Shown: positions 44,397 to 53,153 of the stretch, piece after piece
Layout of the letters: every line of letters starts with the position of its first letter
Position numbering within the stretch: the first letter of the stretch is position 1
Notes under the pieces: model-generated
What the model was told of the DNA's origin: nothing
The model's database searches: none
The model's input: the letters and a program-made list of their open reading frames with translations, nothing else
Position numbers and translations under genes: made by a program
From: Pseudomaricurvus albidus
GTDB taxonomy: Bacteria > Pseudomonadota > Gammaproteobacteria > Pseudomonadales > Cellvibrionaceae
Length of the DNA: 64,000 nt
Direction: 5' to 3'
Assembly (NCBI RefSeq): GCF_018863235.1
Contig: NZ_JAHKRS010000001.1
Location: forward strand, 248,001-312,000

Positions 44397-45653
44397 TTAC
44401 AGCACCACCTGTCGGTTGGCCTTGCCCATTGTCTGCAGGGTCAGCCATTGCTTGGCGGGCGGCAGACACTCCAATCCCACAAATCCCAGACCGCGCAGCG
44501 CAGCCTGTGGTAATTTACTGCTGGTAAACAGTTTCGTCAGTTGATCGCTGAAATGAATGGTCGCCTGCTGATCCAGCGCTTGTTGAGACCAATAGGCCTG
44601 CAGCAGCGACAAGCTGCCCAGTGGCCGATCCCCGGCCTGCGCCAATGTCGCCGCCAGTGCCGCGCAATCGCGAACCGCCAGATTGAACCCCTGTCCCGCT
44701 ACCGGGTGCAGGAAGTGCGCCGCATTACCCATCACCACCACCGACGAGCGAATCTGCTCTTTTGCGATTGAAAGCGTCAGCGGATAACTGTCGCGCTTGC
44801 CGACACTGATCAACGGCCCCAGGCGAAAACCAAAACGCTGCTGCAAGCGGCTGAGAAATTCTTCATCCGACAGGGCCAGTACCGCCTCGGCCTGATCACT
44901 GGGTTGCGTCCACACCAGAGCACAGCTGCGCCCCTGTACCGAGCCCCCCAAAGGCAGCATCGCCATGGGGCCCTCATCGGTAAAGCGCTCGTAGGCAATC
45001 CCCTGATGGGGTTGCTCCAGACCAATATTGGCAATGATGGCGGTCTGGCGGTAATCCTGTTCATCCACATCAATACCGAGGCTGGCTCGCAAACGGGACT
45101 GGGCGCCATCGGCAATCACCGCCAGCTGGGCGGGGACATCAGACACACGGCCCTCAGCCTCGACCTGCAACAGAGCCCCGCCGGCGACCGGTGTCAGCTG
45201 CTTCACCTGCGCAGGGGACACCAGCGTGACATTACCCTGAGCGCGCAAATGACTGATCAGTACCCGACCGATCCAGGCATTGGGCACCACATAGCCCAGA
45301 GCGTCCACGCCCACCTTGTGCCGGTCAATGACCGCGCCACCGATGTGCCCCTTGTCAGAGACATGCACCTGCTCAATGGGCGTGGCGTGTTGCGACAACT
45401 GCTCCCAGACTCCGACCTGTGACAACAGGGCGACACTGCCATGAGCAATCGCCGTGGAGCGGTCGTCATAACTGGGCTGGTAGACCGGCGCATCGTCCGC
45501 GGGAAGAGGGAAAGCCTCAATCAGAGTGATCGACCAGCGGGGATTGGCGCAGGCAAAGAGCGCCGCCAGTGCTGCACCCACCATACCGCCGCCAATAATA
45601 GCGATATCTGTCTCCGGACTATCCGGCACCGCTTGCTCGTGTTGTTGACTCAT
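44397..45653 (-). CDS. ubiH: 2-octaprenyl-6-methoxyphenyl hydroxylase UbiH
   Basis: FAD monooxygenase of 418 residues that adds the C1 hydroxyl in ubiquinone synthesis. Motifs: IAIIGGGMVGAALAALFACA, LAVIADGAQSRLRASLGI, VVMGNAAHFLHPVAGQGFNL. Its start overlaps the pepP stop by 4 bp (ATGA). Placed between pepP and the UbiI-like gene as in many gammaproteobacteria. The last FAD motif reads GNAAH rather than GDAAH, a common UbiH variant. Confidence 0.92.
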   Translation of the reverse strand: MSQQHEQAVPDSPETDIAIIGGGMVGAALAALFACANPRWSITLIEAFPLPADDAPVYQPSYDDRSTAIAHGSVALLSQVGVWEQLSQHATPIEQVHVSDKGHIGGAVIDRHKVGVDALGYVVPNAWIGRVLISHLRAQGNVTLVSPAQVKQLTPVAGGALLQVEAEGRVSDVPAQLAVIADGAQSRLRASLGIDVDEQDYRQTAIIANIGLEQPHQGIAYERFTDEGPMAMLPLGGSVQGRSCALVWTQPSDQAEAVLALSDEEFLSRLQQRFGFRLGPLISVGKRDSYPLTLSIAKEQIRSSVVVMGNAAHFLHPVAGQGFNLAVRDCAALAATLAQAGDRPLGSLSLLQAYWSQQALDQQATIHFSDQLTKLFTSSKLPQAALRGLGFVGLECLPPAKQWLTLQTMGKANRQVVL

Positions 45654-46969
45654 CGGCTGGCTGCCATCAAGGCCTCAATCTCGTCTACGGTTTTCGGCGC
45701 GTTGCCCGTCAAAATTTCGCAGCCGTCTTTGGTAATCAATACATCATCCTCAATGCGAATGCCGATCCCCCGCCATTTGGCGTCGACGCCGGCATTATCG
45801 GGGGCCACATAAATACCGGGCTCAACAGTCATGCACATGCCGGGTTCAAGCACTCGCCATTCGCCCCCCACGCGATAATCCCCCACATCGTGGACATCGA
45901 TACCCAACCAGTGGGCCACGCGGTGCATGTAGAATTCTTTATAGGCTTCATCTTCAATGAGCTTGTCCACATCGCCCAGCAGCAACCCCAACTCAACCAA
46001 CCCCTCGGTAATGACCCGCACGGAAGCTTCGTGGGGGGCATTCCAGTGATTGCCCGGCTTGATCTCGGCAATGGTGGCTTCCTGGGCTTTCAGGGTCAGC
46101 TCATACAGCGCCTTCTGTTCCTTGCTGAACTTGCCGTTCACCGGGAAGGTACGGGTGATGTCTGCGGCGTAGTACTCGTACTCGCAACCGGCATCAATCA
46201 GCACCAGATCGCCATCCTTCAGCTGGTCGCAATTGTCCACGTAGTGAAGAATGCAGCCGTTATCGCCGCCACCCACAATGGTGTTATAGGCGGGAAAGCG
46301 CGCGCCGTTCATGGCGAATTCGTGCTGAATCTCGGCCTCCAGCTGATATTCGTACATCCCGGGCTTGCAGGATCTCATTGCCCGCGCGTGGGCATTGCCG
46401 GAAATCTCACCGGCGCGCTTCATCACCCGCACTTCCGCGGCGCTCTTGTAGAGACGCATGTCGTGCAGGAAGTGATCCAGATCCAGAAACTCGCCCGGCG
46501 GGATTGCTCCGGTGCGAACCTGAGCGCGAATGGCGTTGACCCACACCATCACCTGATGATCAAAGTCCGCATCCTTGCCCATAGCGTAGTAAACCCGCTC
46601 GCGGCCCTCAATCAACCCCGGCAAGATGTCGTCAATATCATCGATCGGAAAGGCATCGTCGGCACCAAATCGCTCGCAGGCACCTTCCGGCCCGGCGCGG
46701 TAACCGTTCCAGGTTTCCTTTTCACGATCCCGTTCGCGGCAAAAGAGAACAAATTCACCATGGTCACGCCCCGGTATCAGTACCAGTACGGACTCGGGCT
46801 CGACAAAGCCGGTCAGGTAATAAAAGTCGCTGTCCTGACGGAAGTTGTATTCCGTATCCCTGGAGCGGACCTTTTCCGGGGCCGCCGGCAAAATGGCAAT
46901 ACTGTTGGGCTCCATCATCGCCATCAGCTGCTTGCGACGACGAGCAAATTCTTGTCTGCTAATGCTCAT
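45650..46969 (-). CDS. pepP: Xaa-Pro aminopeptidase PepP
   Basis: Dimanganese M24B peptidase that removes N-terminal residues before proline; about 439 residues. N-terminal creatinase domain (SIAILPAAPEKVRSRDTEYN, FRQDSDFYYLTGF) and pita-bread C-terminal domain with metal ligands in LVLIDAGCEYEYYAADITRT, HRVAHWLGIDVHDVG, MCMTVEPGIYV and GIGIRIEDDVLI. ATG 46969 begins the family-like MSISRQEFARRRKQL. Head of pepP-ubiH-ubiI; ygfB lies about 180 bp upstream. Confidence 0.94.
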   Translation of the reverse strand: MSISRQEFARRRKQLMAMMEPNSIAILPAAPEKVRSRDTEYNFRQDSDFYYLTGFVEPESVLVLIPGRDHGEFVLFCRERDREKETWNGYRAGPEGACERFGADDAFPIDDIDDILPGLIEGRERVYYAMGKDADFDHQVMVWVNAIRAQVRTGAIPPGEFLDLDHFLHDMRLYKSAAEVRVMKRAGEISGNAHARAMRSCKPGMYEYQLEAEIQHEFAMNGARFPAYNTIVGGGDNGCILHYVDNCDQLKDGDLVLIDAGCEYEYYAADITRTFPVNGKFSKEQKALYELTLKAQEATIAEIKPGNHWNAPHEASVRVITEGLVELGLLLGDVDKLIEDEAYKEFYMHRVAHWLGIDVHDVGDYRVGGEWRVLEPGMCMTVEPGIYVAPDNAGVDAKWRGIGIRIEDDVLITKDGCEILTGNAPKTVDEIEALMAASR

Positions 46970-47150
46970 ACAACTCCATATCAAACCATGCCTGTAGAAA
47001 CGCTTCTGCCGCAGCGGCTTCGCCGCCGGAAGCTGCTGCCAGTATCAACAAAGGAAATCAGATCGACATGCATTCACCGGAAACCGGACGTCATCGGCGA
47101 AGCACGATGCCCCCACAATGCGACCCGGGTTATGAATGTTTCGCGGCTCG

Positions 47151-47738
47151 TCAGTGCAAGACCGGCTGCTCGTCCTTTTTCTGACCAAAGTCGGCAAACA
47201 GGGTCAGCACCGCCATACGCACATACTCGACGATTTCTGCAAAGTCCGCCTCGGCATCTTCTTCATCGGCGCCTTCGCCAATGCTGACAATGGCCGCCAG
47301 ATCCCGCAGGGCCTCTGCCGCATCCGGAGAGAAGGTCGTGTCGGCCGCCAGACCGGCACTGCCAAACCCCGACAGAAACCCGTGACACCACTCACCCAGT
47401 GCCGCGGTGCGACGCTCCAGTTCGGCAGTGTCATCCGGCAGCATCACTTCAAAACCGTAATTACTGTCTTCCATTTGCCCCAGAGTCGTGTGGTAAAGAC
47501 GGGCAATGGCCGCCTGCCCCCGCCCCTCGACATCGCCAACGACCCCCTCCTCCTCATTGGTAATCACATCGAGGAAAGTCAGGGCCTCTTCAGCCCACTC
47601 TTCGGTGCTCAGGCGCAGGCCACCACTCAATTTGCCACACAACATGCCGTGCAGCTCGGATGGGCTGTTTAACGCACCCAGTGGCACCAGCAGGTGGTTC
47701 AGTTCTTCAAAGGAAATTAACGCTTCGGTATTACTCAT
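47151..47738 (-). CDS. UPF0149 family protein YgfB
   Basis: A 195-residue acidic helical protein of the YgfB/UPF0149 family: ALISFEELNHLLVPLGALNS, SPSELHGMLCGKLSGG, WCHGFLSGFGSAG, EEDAEADFAEIVEYVRMAVL. In Pseudomonas a relative dampens AlpA-driven transcription; general function is poorly known. Upstream of pepP on the same strand, the standard arrangement. The 397 bp upstream to the next gene form a divergent promoter region. Confidence 0.92.
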   Translation of the reverse strand: MSNTEALISFEELNHLLVPLGALNSPSELHGMLCGKLSGGLRLSTEEWAEEALTFLDVITNEEEGVVGDVEGRGQAAIARLYHTTLGQMEDSNYGFEVMLPDDTAELERRTAALGEWCHGFLSGFGSAGLAADTTFSPDAAEALRDLAAIVSIGEGADEEDAEADFAEIVEYVRMAVLTLFADFGQKKDEQPVLH

Positions 47739-47959
47739 AATGTATCCATAGGTTCACTGGAGAGAATCCTATCACGAAAGCGGCAACAGTCCGAAAACAA
47801 GATGCTCTGCAATCGACACTCACCACACCCCTGGTTTCCGGTCTTTCAGGGGTTAGATTGAGCCGCTCCAAAAGCCGTTTGGCGCATTAATTTCTCTATA
47901 TATAACAGTGCGATAGAACACATTTCGCAGTGCATTTCTAGAAACCTGACTCTGCCTTA

Positions 47960-47988
47960 TTGACCCCTCACGGGTGGCACAATATAGT
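47960..47988 (+). promoter_or_regulatory. Strong sigma-70 promoter for the zapB-like/zapA unit
   Basis: TTGACC (47960-47965), 17 bp, TATAGT (47983-47988), a very good consensus match, with transcript start near 47995 and a leader of about 140 nt before the TIGR02449-like gene. The rest of the 397-bp divergent gap (47739-48135) shows no gene that I would call. Confidence 0.7.
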
Positions 47989-48135
47989 AGTTTGCGTTAT
48001 TGAAAGGCGCAGCGAGTAGGCTGGCACGGTATCGGGGCTATTTTTCCCGCTGTTTATTCCGGTCACGCTGGCGCCAATACATGAAGAAGTCATTCGAAAC
48101 AGTCGCTCTACCACTGACCACAGGCTCACACCAGC

Positions 48136-48366
48136 ATGACAGACCAACTGCTTCTTGCACTTGAAGACAAACTCGACCAATTGATTCAGTTGTGTGGGCG
48201 CCTGAACGAAGAAAATGATCAGCTTCGGCAGGAGGTCAACAGCTTCAAGGTGCGGGAATCCGAATGGCAGGTAGAGCGCGCCAGGCTGGTAGAGAAAAAT
48301 GAACTGGCGCGAAGCCGGGTAGAAGCCATGATTTCACGCCTGAAAAGTCTCGAGGAACAAGCCTGA
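48136..48366 (+). CDS. TIGR02449-like coiled-coil protein (ZapB-like)
   Basis: A 76-residue, almost wholly coiled-coil protein (LLALEDKLDQLIQLCGRLNE, ENDQLRQEVNSFKVRES, ISRLKSLEEQA). Small proteins of the TIGR02449 family sit directly before zapA and resemble ZapB, which bundles Z-ring components through ZapA. Likely cytoplasmic division factor; the role is inferred from size, fold and neighbour. Confidence 0.85.
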   Translation: MTDQLLLALEDKLDQLIQLCGRLNEENDQLRQEVNSFKVRESEWQVERARLVEKNELARSRVEAMISRLKSLEEQA

Positions 48367-48449
48367 GGGCGCCGACTTTTTAACATCAACTATCGTCAAG
48401 ACTGTTTACTGCAGACCGTTTTCAAAGACGGCCGCCAAGGATCAAAGCT

Positions 48450-48740
48450 ATGAGCAGCGAAACTGTTTTCGTCAAGATTCTCGATAAAGAGTATCAAGTA
48501 GCCTGCCCAGCCGGGGAAAAAGAAGCCCTGCTGCAAGCTGCTCACAATCTGGATGAACGCATGCGTGAAATCCGCTCCAGCGGCTCGGTGATCGGGCTCG
48601 AGCGTATCGCTGTCATGGCCGCCCTCAACCTCAGCCACGAACTGCTGGAGACCAGCGGCCATACCGGTGGCCCGGCGATTAACAATGACATTCTTGAACG
48701 TCTCTCATCCAAAGTCGACCAGGCTCTGAGCAAGCTGTAA
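48450..48740 (+). CDS. zapA: Cell division protein ZapA
   Basis: A 96-residue FtsZ-binding protein that cross-links filaments at midcell. N-terminal FVKILDKEYQVACPAGEKEA, the helix LLQAAHNLDERMREIRSSG, then IGLERIAVMAALNLSHELLE, match the family. Followed by 6S RNA and the formyl-THF cyclo-ligase, the conserved zapA-ssrS-ygfA order. Confidence 0.94.
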   Translation: MSSETVFVKILDKEYQVACPAGEKEALLQAAHNLDERMREIRSSGSVIGLERIAVMAALNLSHELLETSGHTGGPAINNDILERLSSKVDQALSKL

Positions 48741-48787
48741 CCCGGTTGATCACTGTCCCATACGCCTAAATCCGGCAAACTTCAATA

Positions 48788-48816
48788 TTTAGACTGTATC
48801 GCTTCTGCGCTATAAT
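48788..48816 (+). promoter_or_regulatory. Sigma-70 promoter of 6S RNA
   Basis: TTTAGA (48788-48793), 17 bp, perfect TATAAT (48811-48816); start of transcription expected at about 48822-48824, which is where the 6S RNA closing stem begins. Confidence 0.75.
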
Positions 48817-48822
48817 GGCTCC

Positions 48823-49011
48823 ACCCTGAAGTGTTGGCCAGTTGACGAGTCCTCGAGCCGATAATCTATACCCCGGGGGTAACTCGCCAATGCCAGTGTG
48901 CATGTCCGCTTGACGGAAAGCCTGAGGCATTGCAGGGACCTCCACCTTGAACCTTACGGTTCAAGGCCAAGTCGACAGCCGCACATTCGGGGCTTTATTT
49001 CTGGCTGCACG
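48823..49011 (+). ncRNA. ssrS: 6S RNA
   Basis: A structured RNA of about 189 nt that binds sigma-70 RNA polymerase and lowers transcription in stationary phase. Evidence: position between zapA and the 5-formyl-THF cyclo-ligase; the conserved strings GAGCCGATAATCTATACC and CACCTTGAACC...GGTTCAAGG (compare E. coli GAGCCGATATTTCATACC and CACCTTGAACC-AAGG-GTTCAAGG); 5' and 3' ends (CCTGAAGTGTTGGCCAG with CTGGCTGCACGCTGAGCAC) that can pair as the closing stem around a large central bubble; and a good promoter. The 3' end is estimated, about 10 nt before the next start codon. Confidence 0.9.
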
Positions 49012-49020
49012 CTGAGCACT

Positions 49021-49659
49021 ATGGAAAACCGTCAATCCGGTCGCAACACACTTCGCAAAACGCTCCGCGCCCGTCGCCGTTCGCTCTCTCCCCTACAGCA
49101 GTCAAAAGCTGCCAACCGCTTGCTGCAACAACTCAAGCGACAACCACTCTTCTTACGCAGCCAGCGCATTGCCTTTTATTTGCCCAGCGATGGCGAAATC
49201 GATCCTCGCCCTTTGATTCAGGAAGCCTGGCGACGAGGCAAACAGTGCTATCTGCCGGTACTGGCACCGGGAAAGGAAAACCGCCTCTGGTTTGTTCGCC
49301 ACACCCCCACGACCCCGCTGATCAAAAATCGTTTTGGCATTCCCGAACCCCGCGCCCTGTTTCGACAACGCTTTGTCGCCCGACAACTGGATGTGGTGTT
49401 TTTGCCACTGGTGGGGTTTGATCGCCAGGGAGGCCGCATGGGAATGGGCGGTGGCTTTTACGATCGCAGTTTTGCCTTCAAGCGTAATACTTCATCGCAC
49501 AAACCCTATCTTGTAGGGCTTGCGCATCAGTGTCAGCAGGTCGAGCAATTACAGTTGGCCCACTGGGACATTCCCCTGTGCGCGGTCGCCACAGATCAGG
49601 AAATAATTGTTGCCAACCAGAGCCGGTTGGGGCGAGATTTTTATGGTTTAATCGGCTAA
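49021..49659 (+). CDS. 5-formyltetrahydrofolate cyclo-ligase
   Basis: Converts 5-formyl-THF to 5,10-methenyl-THF with ATP. About 212 residues; motifs RQSGRNTLRKTLRARRRSLS, RIAFYLPSDGEIDPRPLI, and the C-terminal substrate loop VVFLPLVGFDRQGGRMGMGG with FYDRSFAF. The ATG at 49021 lies just past the 6S RNA; upstream in-frame reading runs through the RNA and is rejected. E. coli homologue is ygfA (fau), processed together with 6S RNA. Confidence 0.92.
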   Translation: MENRQSGRNTLRKTLRARRRSLSPLQQSKAANRLLQQLKRQPLFLRSQRIAFYLPSDGEIDPRPLIQEAWRRGKQCYLPVLAPGKENRLWFVRHTPTTPLIKNRFGIPEPRALFRQRFVARQLDVVFLPLVGFDRQGGRMGMGGGFYDRSFAFKRNTSSHKPYLVGLAHQCQQVEQLQLAHWDIPLCAVATDQEIIVANQSRLGRDFYGLIG

Positions 49660-49740
49660 CGCTGTCACTGTTTCACTGAGCCGCCGGATAAATTGGTTAT
49701 ACTCGGGGTTCATGAGAACGGCATAAAGAATAACGAGACA

Positions 49741-50289
49741 ATGACTGTCCACCCTGGCGACTTTCCTGGCAACGACATGAACCCAAACCACCCGAACACT
49801 GACACTCTCCATCGTCGCACTGGCGGCTTTACCCTGATTGAAATGCTGGTGGTGGTGGCGATTATCGCCATTCTGGCGGTGATCGCGATACCCTCCAAAG
49901 GCTATCGACACATTCAGGTACAGGTGGTCGAGACCCTCGATCTGGCGGAGCCGGTCACAACAAAGATCACCGAGTATTACGCCCTCAATGGCAGTTTTCC
50001 GGAAAATAACGCAGCGCTTGGTTTGCCTGAACCAGACAAGTACAAAGGCAATTACCTGAGTGCCTTGAAAATTGAGAAGGGTGCAATTCAATTAACTCTG
50101 GGGCAGAAAAGCCCGGAGATGCTGCAGGGAAAAACACTGACCCTGCAGCCGGTTTACGTGAAAAACTCGCCTCAGGTGCCCGCATCCTGGATTTGTGGCT
50201 ATGATCCGGCGCCCTCCGGGATGAGTGCTGCCGGCGATAACCGAACGGACATTGCGTTCAAATATCTGCCACTGCGCTGCCGTCAATAA
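49741..50289 (+). CDS. Type IV pilin-like protein
   Basis: About 182 residues. The class III signal GGFTLIEMLVVVAIIAILAV has the prepilin peptidase site G|F, Glu at mature position 5 and the hydrophobic stalk helix; the leader before it is long (about 22 residues). The globular part has one cysteine pair near the C-terminus (WICGYDP ... PLRC), the usual pilin D-loop place. It stands alone, so it may be a major-type or minor pilin whose assembly machine is encoded elsewhere. ATG 49741 is preferred; 49777 is also possible. Confidence 0.85.
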   Translation: MTVHPGDFPGNDMNPNHPNTDTLHRRTGGFTLIEMLVVVAIIAILAVIAIPSKGYRHIQVQVVETLDLAEPVTTKITEYYALNGSFPENNAALGLPEPDKYKGNYLSALKIEKGAIQLTLGQKSPEMLQGKTLTLQPVYVKNSPQVPASWICGYDPAPSGMSAAGDNRTDIAFKYLPLRCRQ

Positions 50290-50300
50290 CGTCCTCTCAG

Positions 50301-51077
50301 CTACCGAGTGGACTGAATATTGCGGGAAGCATGGCTGAGTTCGCGCTCAACACTGCGCATGTCGGACAAGTACTCCCCGGCACATGTGCGCCATTCTTTT
50401 CGCTGATGCTTGAGAGCCGGATCGCTGGGATCATAGATTGGCTCAGCCCCACAACTGTTCTGCAGGGCTCGCTGTAGATTACTGTGCACCTGCTGTAAGC
50501 GTTTTACTTCCGCCGCATTATTGGCCGCCAGCGTTTTCATGTTGCTTTGTTGTTCCGCCGCCCAGTCCATCGCGCAACGCAACTCCCTGAGCGATTTCAG
50601 GTTGGCATCCTTGCGCTTTTGGAATTCCAGATTGCGCTGATTTCGATAACTGGAATTGCTGCTGTAATAGCGGTTGCGATTCTGTTCGAACTGACGCAGG
50701 TTGTCGTGCTCGACCTGAGTTTCAAGACGCTCAAGATTCTTTTGCCAATATTTTTGCTGACGGGCCACCTCCTGCAGAAAACGGGCTTGCCCGTTGCTGC
50801 CCACGCGCGCCACCGGCAGACTGATGTCGCCGCAATACTGGGTATTGCCAATGGTTGTGACGGGAGTTTTCACGTCACCGCCGGCTTCCACCTTGACGCT
50901 CTTAACTTCATGGTTTTCGGTTTTTTCAGCCGGGGGGAACTGACTGAACGTGATGTTGCCATCAGCATCCACCACTTTATAGAGCTTGGCGGCCAATGCG
51001 GGTGTTGCTGCACACAAGCTGAGTATGACCGAGACCAGTCCTGTGGATGCCCAGCGACACCATAAGCGGGTATTCAT
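50301..51077 (-). CDS. DUF4124 domain-containing exported protein
   Basis: A 258-residue protein with a signal peptide (GLVSVILSLCAATPALA) and an N-terminal DUF4124 segment (KLYKVVDADGNITFSQFPP). The rest is a long charged helical region (RFLQEVARQQKYWQKNLERL, RNRYYSSNSSYRNQRNLEFQ) with about four scattered cysteines, likely coiled coil. Periplasmic; function unknown. Convergent with the pilin gene. Confidence 0.82.
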   Translation of the reverse strand: MNTRLWCRWASTGLVSVILSLCAATPALAAKLYKVVDADGNITFSQFPPAEKTENHEVKSVKVEAGGDVKTPVTTIGNTQYCGDISLPVARVGSNGQARFLQEVARQQKYWQKNLERLETQVEHDNLRQFEQNRNRYYSSNSSYRNQRNLEFQKRKDANLKSLRELRCAMDWAAEQQSNMKTLAANNAAEVKRLQQVHSNLQRALQNSCGAEPIYDPSDPALKHQRKEWRTCAGEYLSDMRSVERELSHASRNIQSTR

Positions 51078-51216
51078 TGCCTAATCCTTTTGTCCTCTTT
51101 TTATCTTCTACCTGCCGGCTGTACTTACTGAAGCGCATCTCTCGAGTACAATACTTTTTATGATTGCAGGCATTCCTTTAGCGTTGGCAGAGTTTACCGC
51201 AATATATCCGGCCGGC

Positions 51217-52413
51217 CTATTCAGGCGCCCGATCAGATAATTCAAAGACACCAATCACCGGAAAATGATCGGACACATCCAGTGTATCCTGCTGACGGAC
51301 ATAGGCATGACGCAGCCGCCACTGATCGCTGTAAAACAGATAATCCAGTGTTCGATCCGGACCGGTTACCGAGGGATCGTTGGGGAAGTGGGTGTATCCC
51401 TTTTCGGGATTCGGGCTCGTCAGTACCTCAATCGAAGGAATCTGGCGAAAGCGATCCGATACCGCGGCCAGGGCAGTCTGCTCATCAAATCCCTGACCAT
51501 GCGCTTTTGTTAGCAGCTCCCATTGACGATTGCCATCATCCGGCAGCAGGTTTAAATCTCCCCCCAACACCCAGGGAATCTGCTGACGCTCAAGAGCATC
51601 AATCACCGACAAGGTAGTTTCAACCTGTTGCTGCATCAGACCGGAGCCTTCACCCCAGGCATCAAAATGCGTATTCAAAAAAGCGATTGGCTCGCCTGAC
51701 TCGGTCGCCATCCAGGACTCTAACACCGCACGCTGAAAGTAAAACCGGGTGGTCAACGGGTCGTGATCCATCAATGGCAGCTGGTGGCGTCGCGCCTGGG
51801 TCATGGGATAGCGGGACAGCGTCACCAGCTTCATGCTCACAGCCCCCAGCACATTGGGGTGCAACACCAGTCCCGCCTGCCAGTAATGGGCACTCACCTG
51901 ACAGGGATAGGCCTGCGCTCCCAAGCGTTGCTGAAGCGCGGCGACCTGGTCAACAAAATACGTTCTGCTGTCGTGTTCATCGTTGATTTCCTGCAACATC
52001 ACCACATCCGGATTTTCATCAGCGATGAGCTCAGCCACACGATCCAGGGTAATCTCCGTATCCGCTTTGCCGGGCTTGCTGTCGGGACCACCCTCGACAT
52101 CGTAGAAGAACACATAGTTCTTACCCGCCATATACTGCACATTGAAACTCATCACTTTCAGAGCACGGGGATCCGATGTCTTGCCATCAAGGGCATCACC
52201 AGACCGTAGCTCTCCGTCAATGGGCAGGGCATCTGACTCACGCAAGGGTGACACCCTGGCGGCACTGACATCAGGCCAGGGCGCGACCGGATGATCACAG
52301 GACGGCGTGACATCCACCACCGGTGGATACCAGACAACCGTTTGCCAGGCCCAGCCGATCACCAACACTGCGCCAAGCGCCAACACCCCCATGGCGTAAG
52401 CCAGATATTTCAT
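51217..52413 (-). CDS. Endonuclease/exonuclease/phosphatase family protein, membrane-anchored
   Basis: A 398-residue protein with an N-terminal membrane helix (LAYAMGVLALGAVLVIGWAW) and an exported EEP domain. Catalytic landmarks: MSFNVQ, VVMLQEINDEHD, FLNTHFDAWGEG, GGDLNLLPDD, PDRTLDYLFYS, VSDHFPVIGVF. Family members hydrolyse phosphodiesters in nucleic acid or phospholipids; the substrate is open. 29 bp downstream of the peroxiredoxin gene on the same strand. Confidence 0.88.
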   Translation of the reverse strand: MKYLAYAMGVLALGAVLVIGWAWQTVVWYPPVVDVTPSCDHPVAPWPDVSAARVSPLRESDALPIDGELRSGDALDGKTSDPRALKVMSFNVQYMAGKNYVFFYDVEGGPDSKPGKADTEITLDRVAELIADENPDVVMLQEINDEHDSRTYFVDQVAALQQRLGAQAYPCQVSAHYWQAGLVLHPNVLGAVSMKLVTLSRYPMTQARRHQLPLMDHDPLTTRFYFQRAVLESWMATESGEPIAFLNTHFDAWGEGSGLMQQQVETTLSVIDALERQQIPWVLGGDLNLLPDDGNRQWELLTKAHGQGFDEQTALAAVSDRFRQIPSIEVLTSPNPEKGYTHFPNDPSVTGPDRTLDYLFYSDQWRLRHAYVRQQDTLDVSDHFPVIGVFELSDRAPE

Positions 52414-52442
52414 GGTCGTTACTTTTTTAAGGACGGATTATG

Positions 52443-52922
52443 TCAAAGCGCGGCAAGGATGGTTTCTGCACTGCTCTTATCGATGCTGCCGGCATCCACA
52501 TTCAGCAGTTCAACGACACCGTCATTGACGATCATGGCATAGCGCTGGCTGCGCACTGCACCCAAGCCAAAATCACTGGCATCCATGGTCAGTCCCAGTG
52601 CGGTTGCCAGATCGCCATTGCCATCAGCCAGCATGGTGATGTGCTCGGCGTTTTGATCCTTGCCCCAGGCGGCCATCACAAAGGCATCGTTGACCGAAGT
52701 ACAAATCACTTCGTCGACACCTTTGGCTTTAATTTCATCCACTTTAACCACGTAACCTGGCAGGTGAGTCATCGAACAACCCGGGGTAAACGCACCCGGC
52801 ACGGCCATCATGACCACTTTTTTACCGCTGAACAGCTCGTCAGTGGTTACTTTTTCCGGACCTTTTTCGCCCATAACCTGCAAGGTTACGGATGGGATTT
52901 TGTCACCGACTTGAATTGTCAT
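52443..52922 (-). CDS. Peroxiredoxin, Prx5 type
   Basis: A 159-residue thiol peroxidase reducing hydrogen peroxide and organic peroxides. Peroxidatic C49 in VPGAFTPGCSMTHLPGYV; a second cysteine in VDEVICTSVNDAFVMAAWGK; C-terminal KSSAETILAAL. Wording is that of the Prx5/AhpC-TSA glutaredoxin-dependent group. ATG 52922 has AGGAG about 10 bp upstream; the longer reading to 53036 is rejected. Confidence 0.93.
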   Translation of the reverse strand: MTIQVGDKIPSVTLQVMGEKGPEKVTTDELFSGKKVVMMAVPGAFTPGCSMTHLPGYVVKVDEIKAKGVDEVICTSVNDAFVMAAWGKDQNAEHITMLADGNGDLATALGLTMDASDFGLGAVRSQRYAMIVNDGVVELLNVDAGSIDKSSAETILAAL

Positions 52923-53153
52923 TGCGTCTCTACTCCTGAAAACCAATTTAACAAAGGCTAGAGTCTGCGCCATCCAGAAGCCCAGCACAAGCTCACAGAG
53001 AACCTTATCACGGGCATAAGCTGTGAAGACGCACACAACGAGAGAAAGTCACTGCAAGTCCGTAAGCGGTTGCTTATACTGCACGCTGCACGCAGTCTCA
53101 CAAAAGATGACTGCGTCTCGACTACTTGCCCCTCTTACCGTTAAGGACTTCCG

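Noticed and set aside
45890-47287. 465-codon open frame on the plus strand
   Set aside because: It is wholly antisense to pepP and its upstream region; pepP has clear metal-binding motifs, and the plus frame shows no family pattern.
48080-48163. 27-codon ORF MKKSFETVALPL... overlapping the start of the ZapB-like gene
   Set aside because: No good ribosome site; low information. It could be a leader peptide but nothing supports this.
48898-49020. Upstream extension of the formyl-THF cyclo-ligase
   Set aside because: The added residues would be translated from the 6S RNA; ATG 49021 starts the conserved protein.
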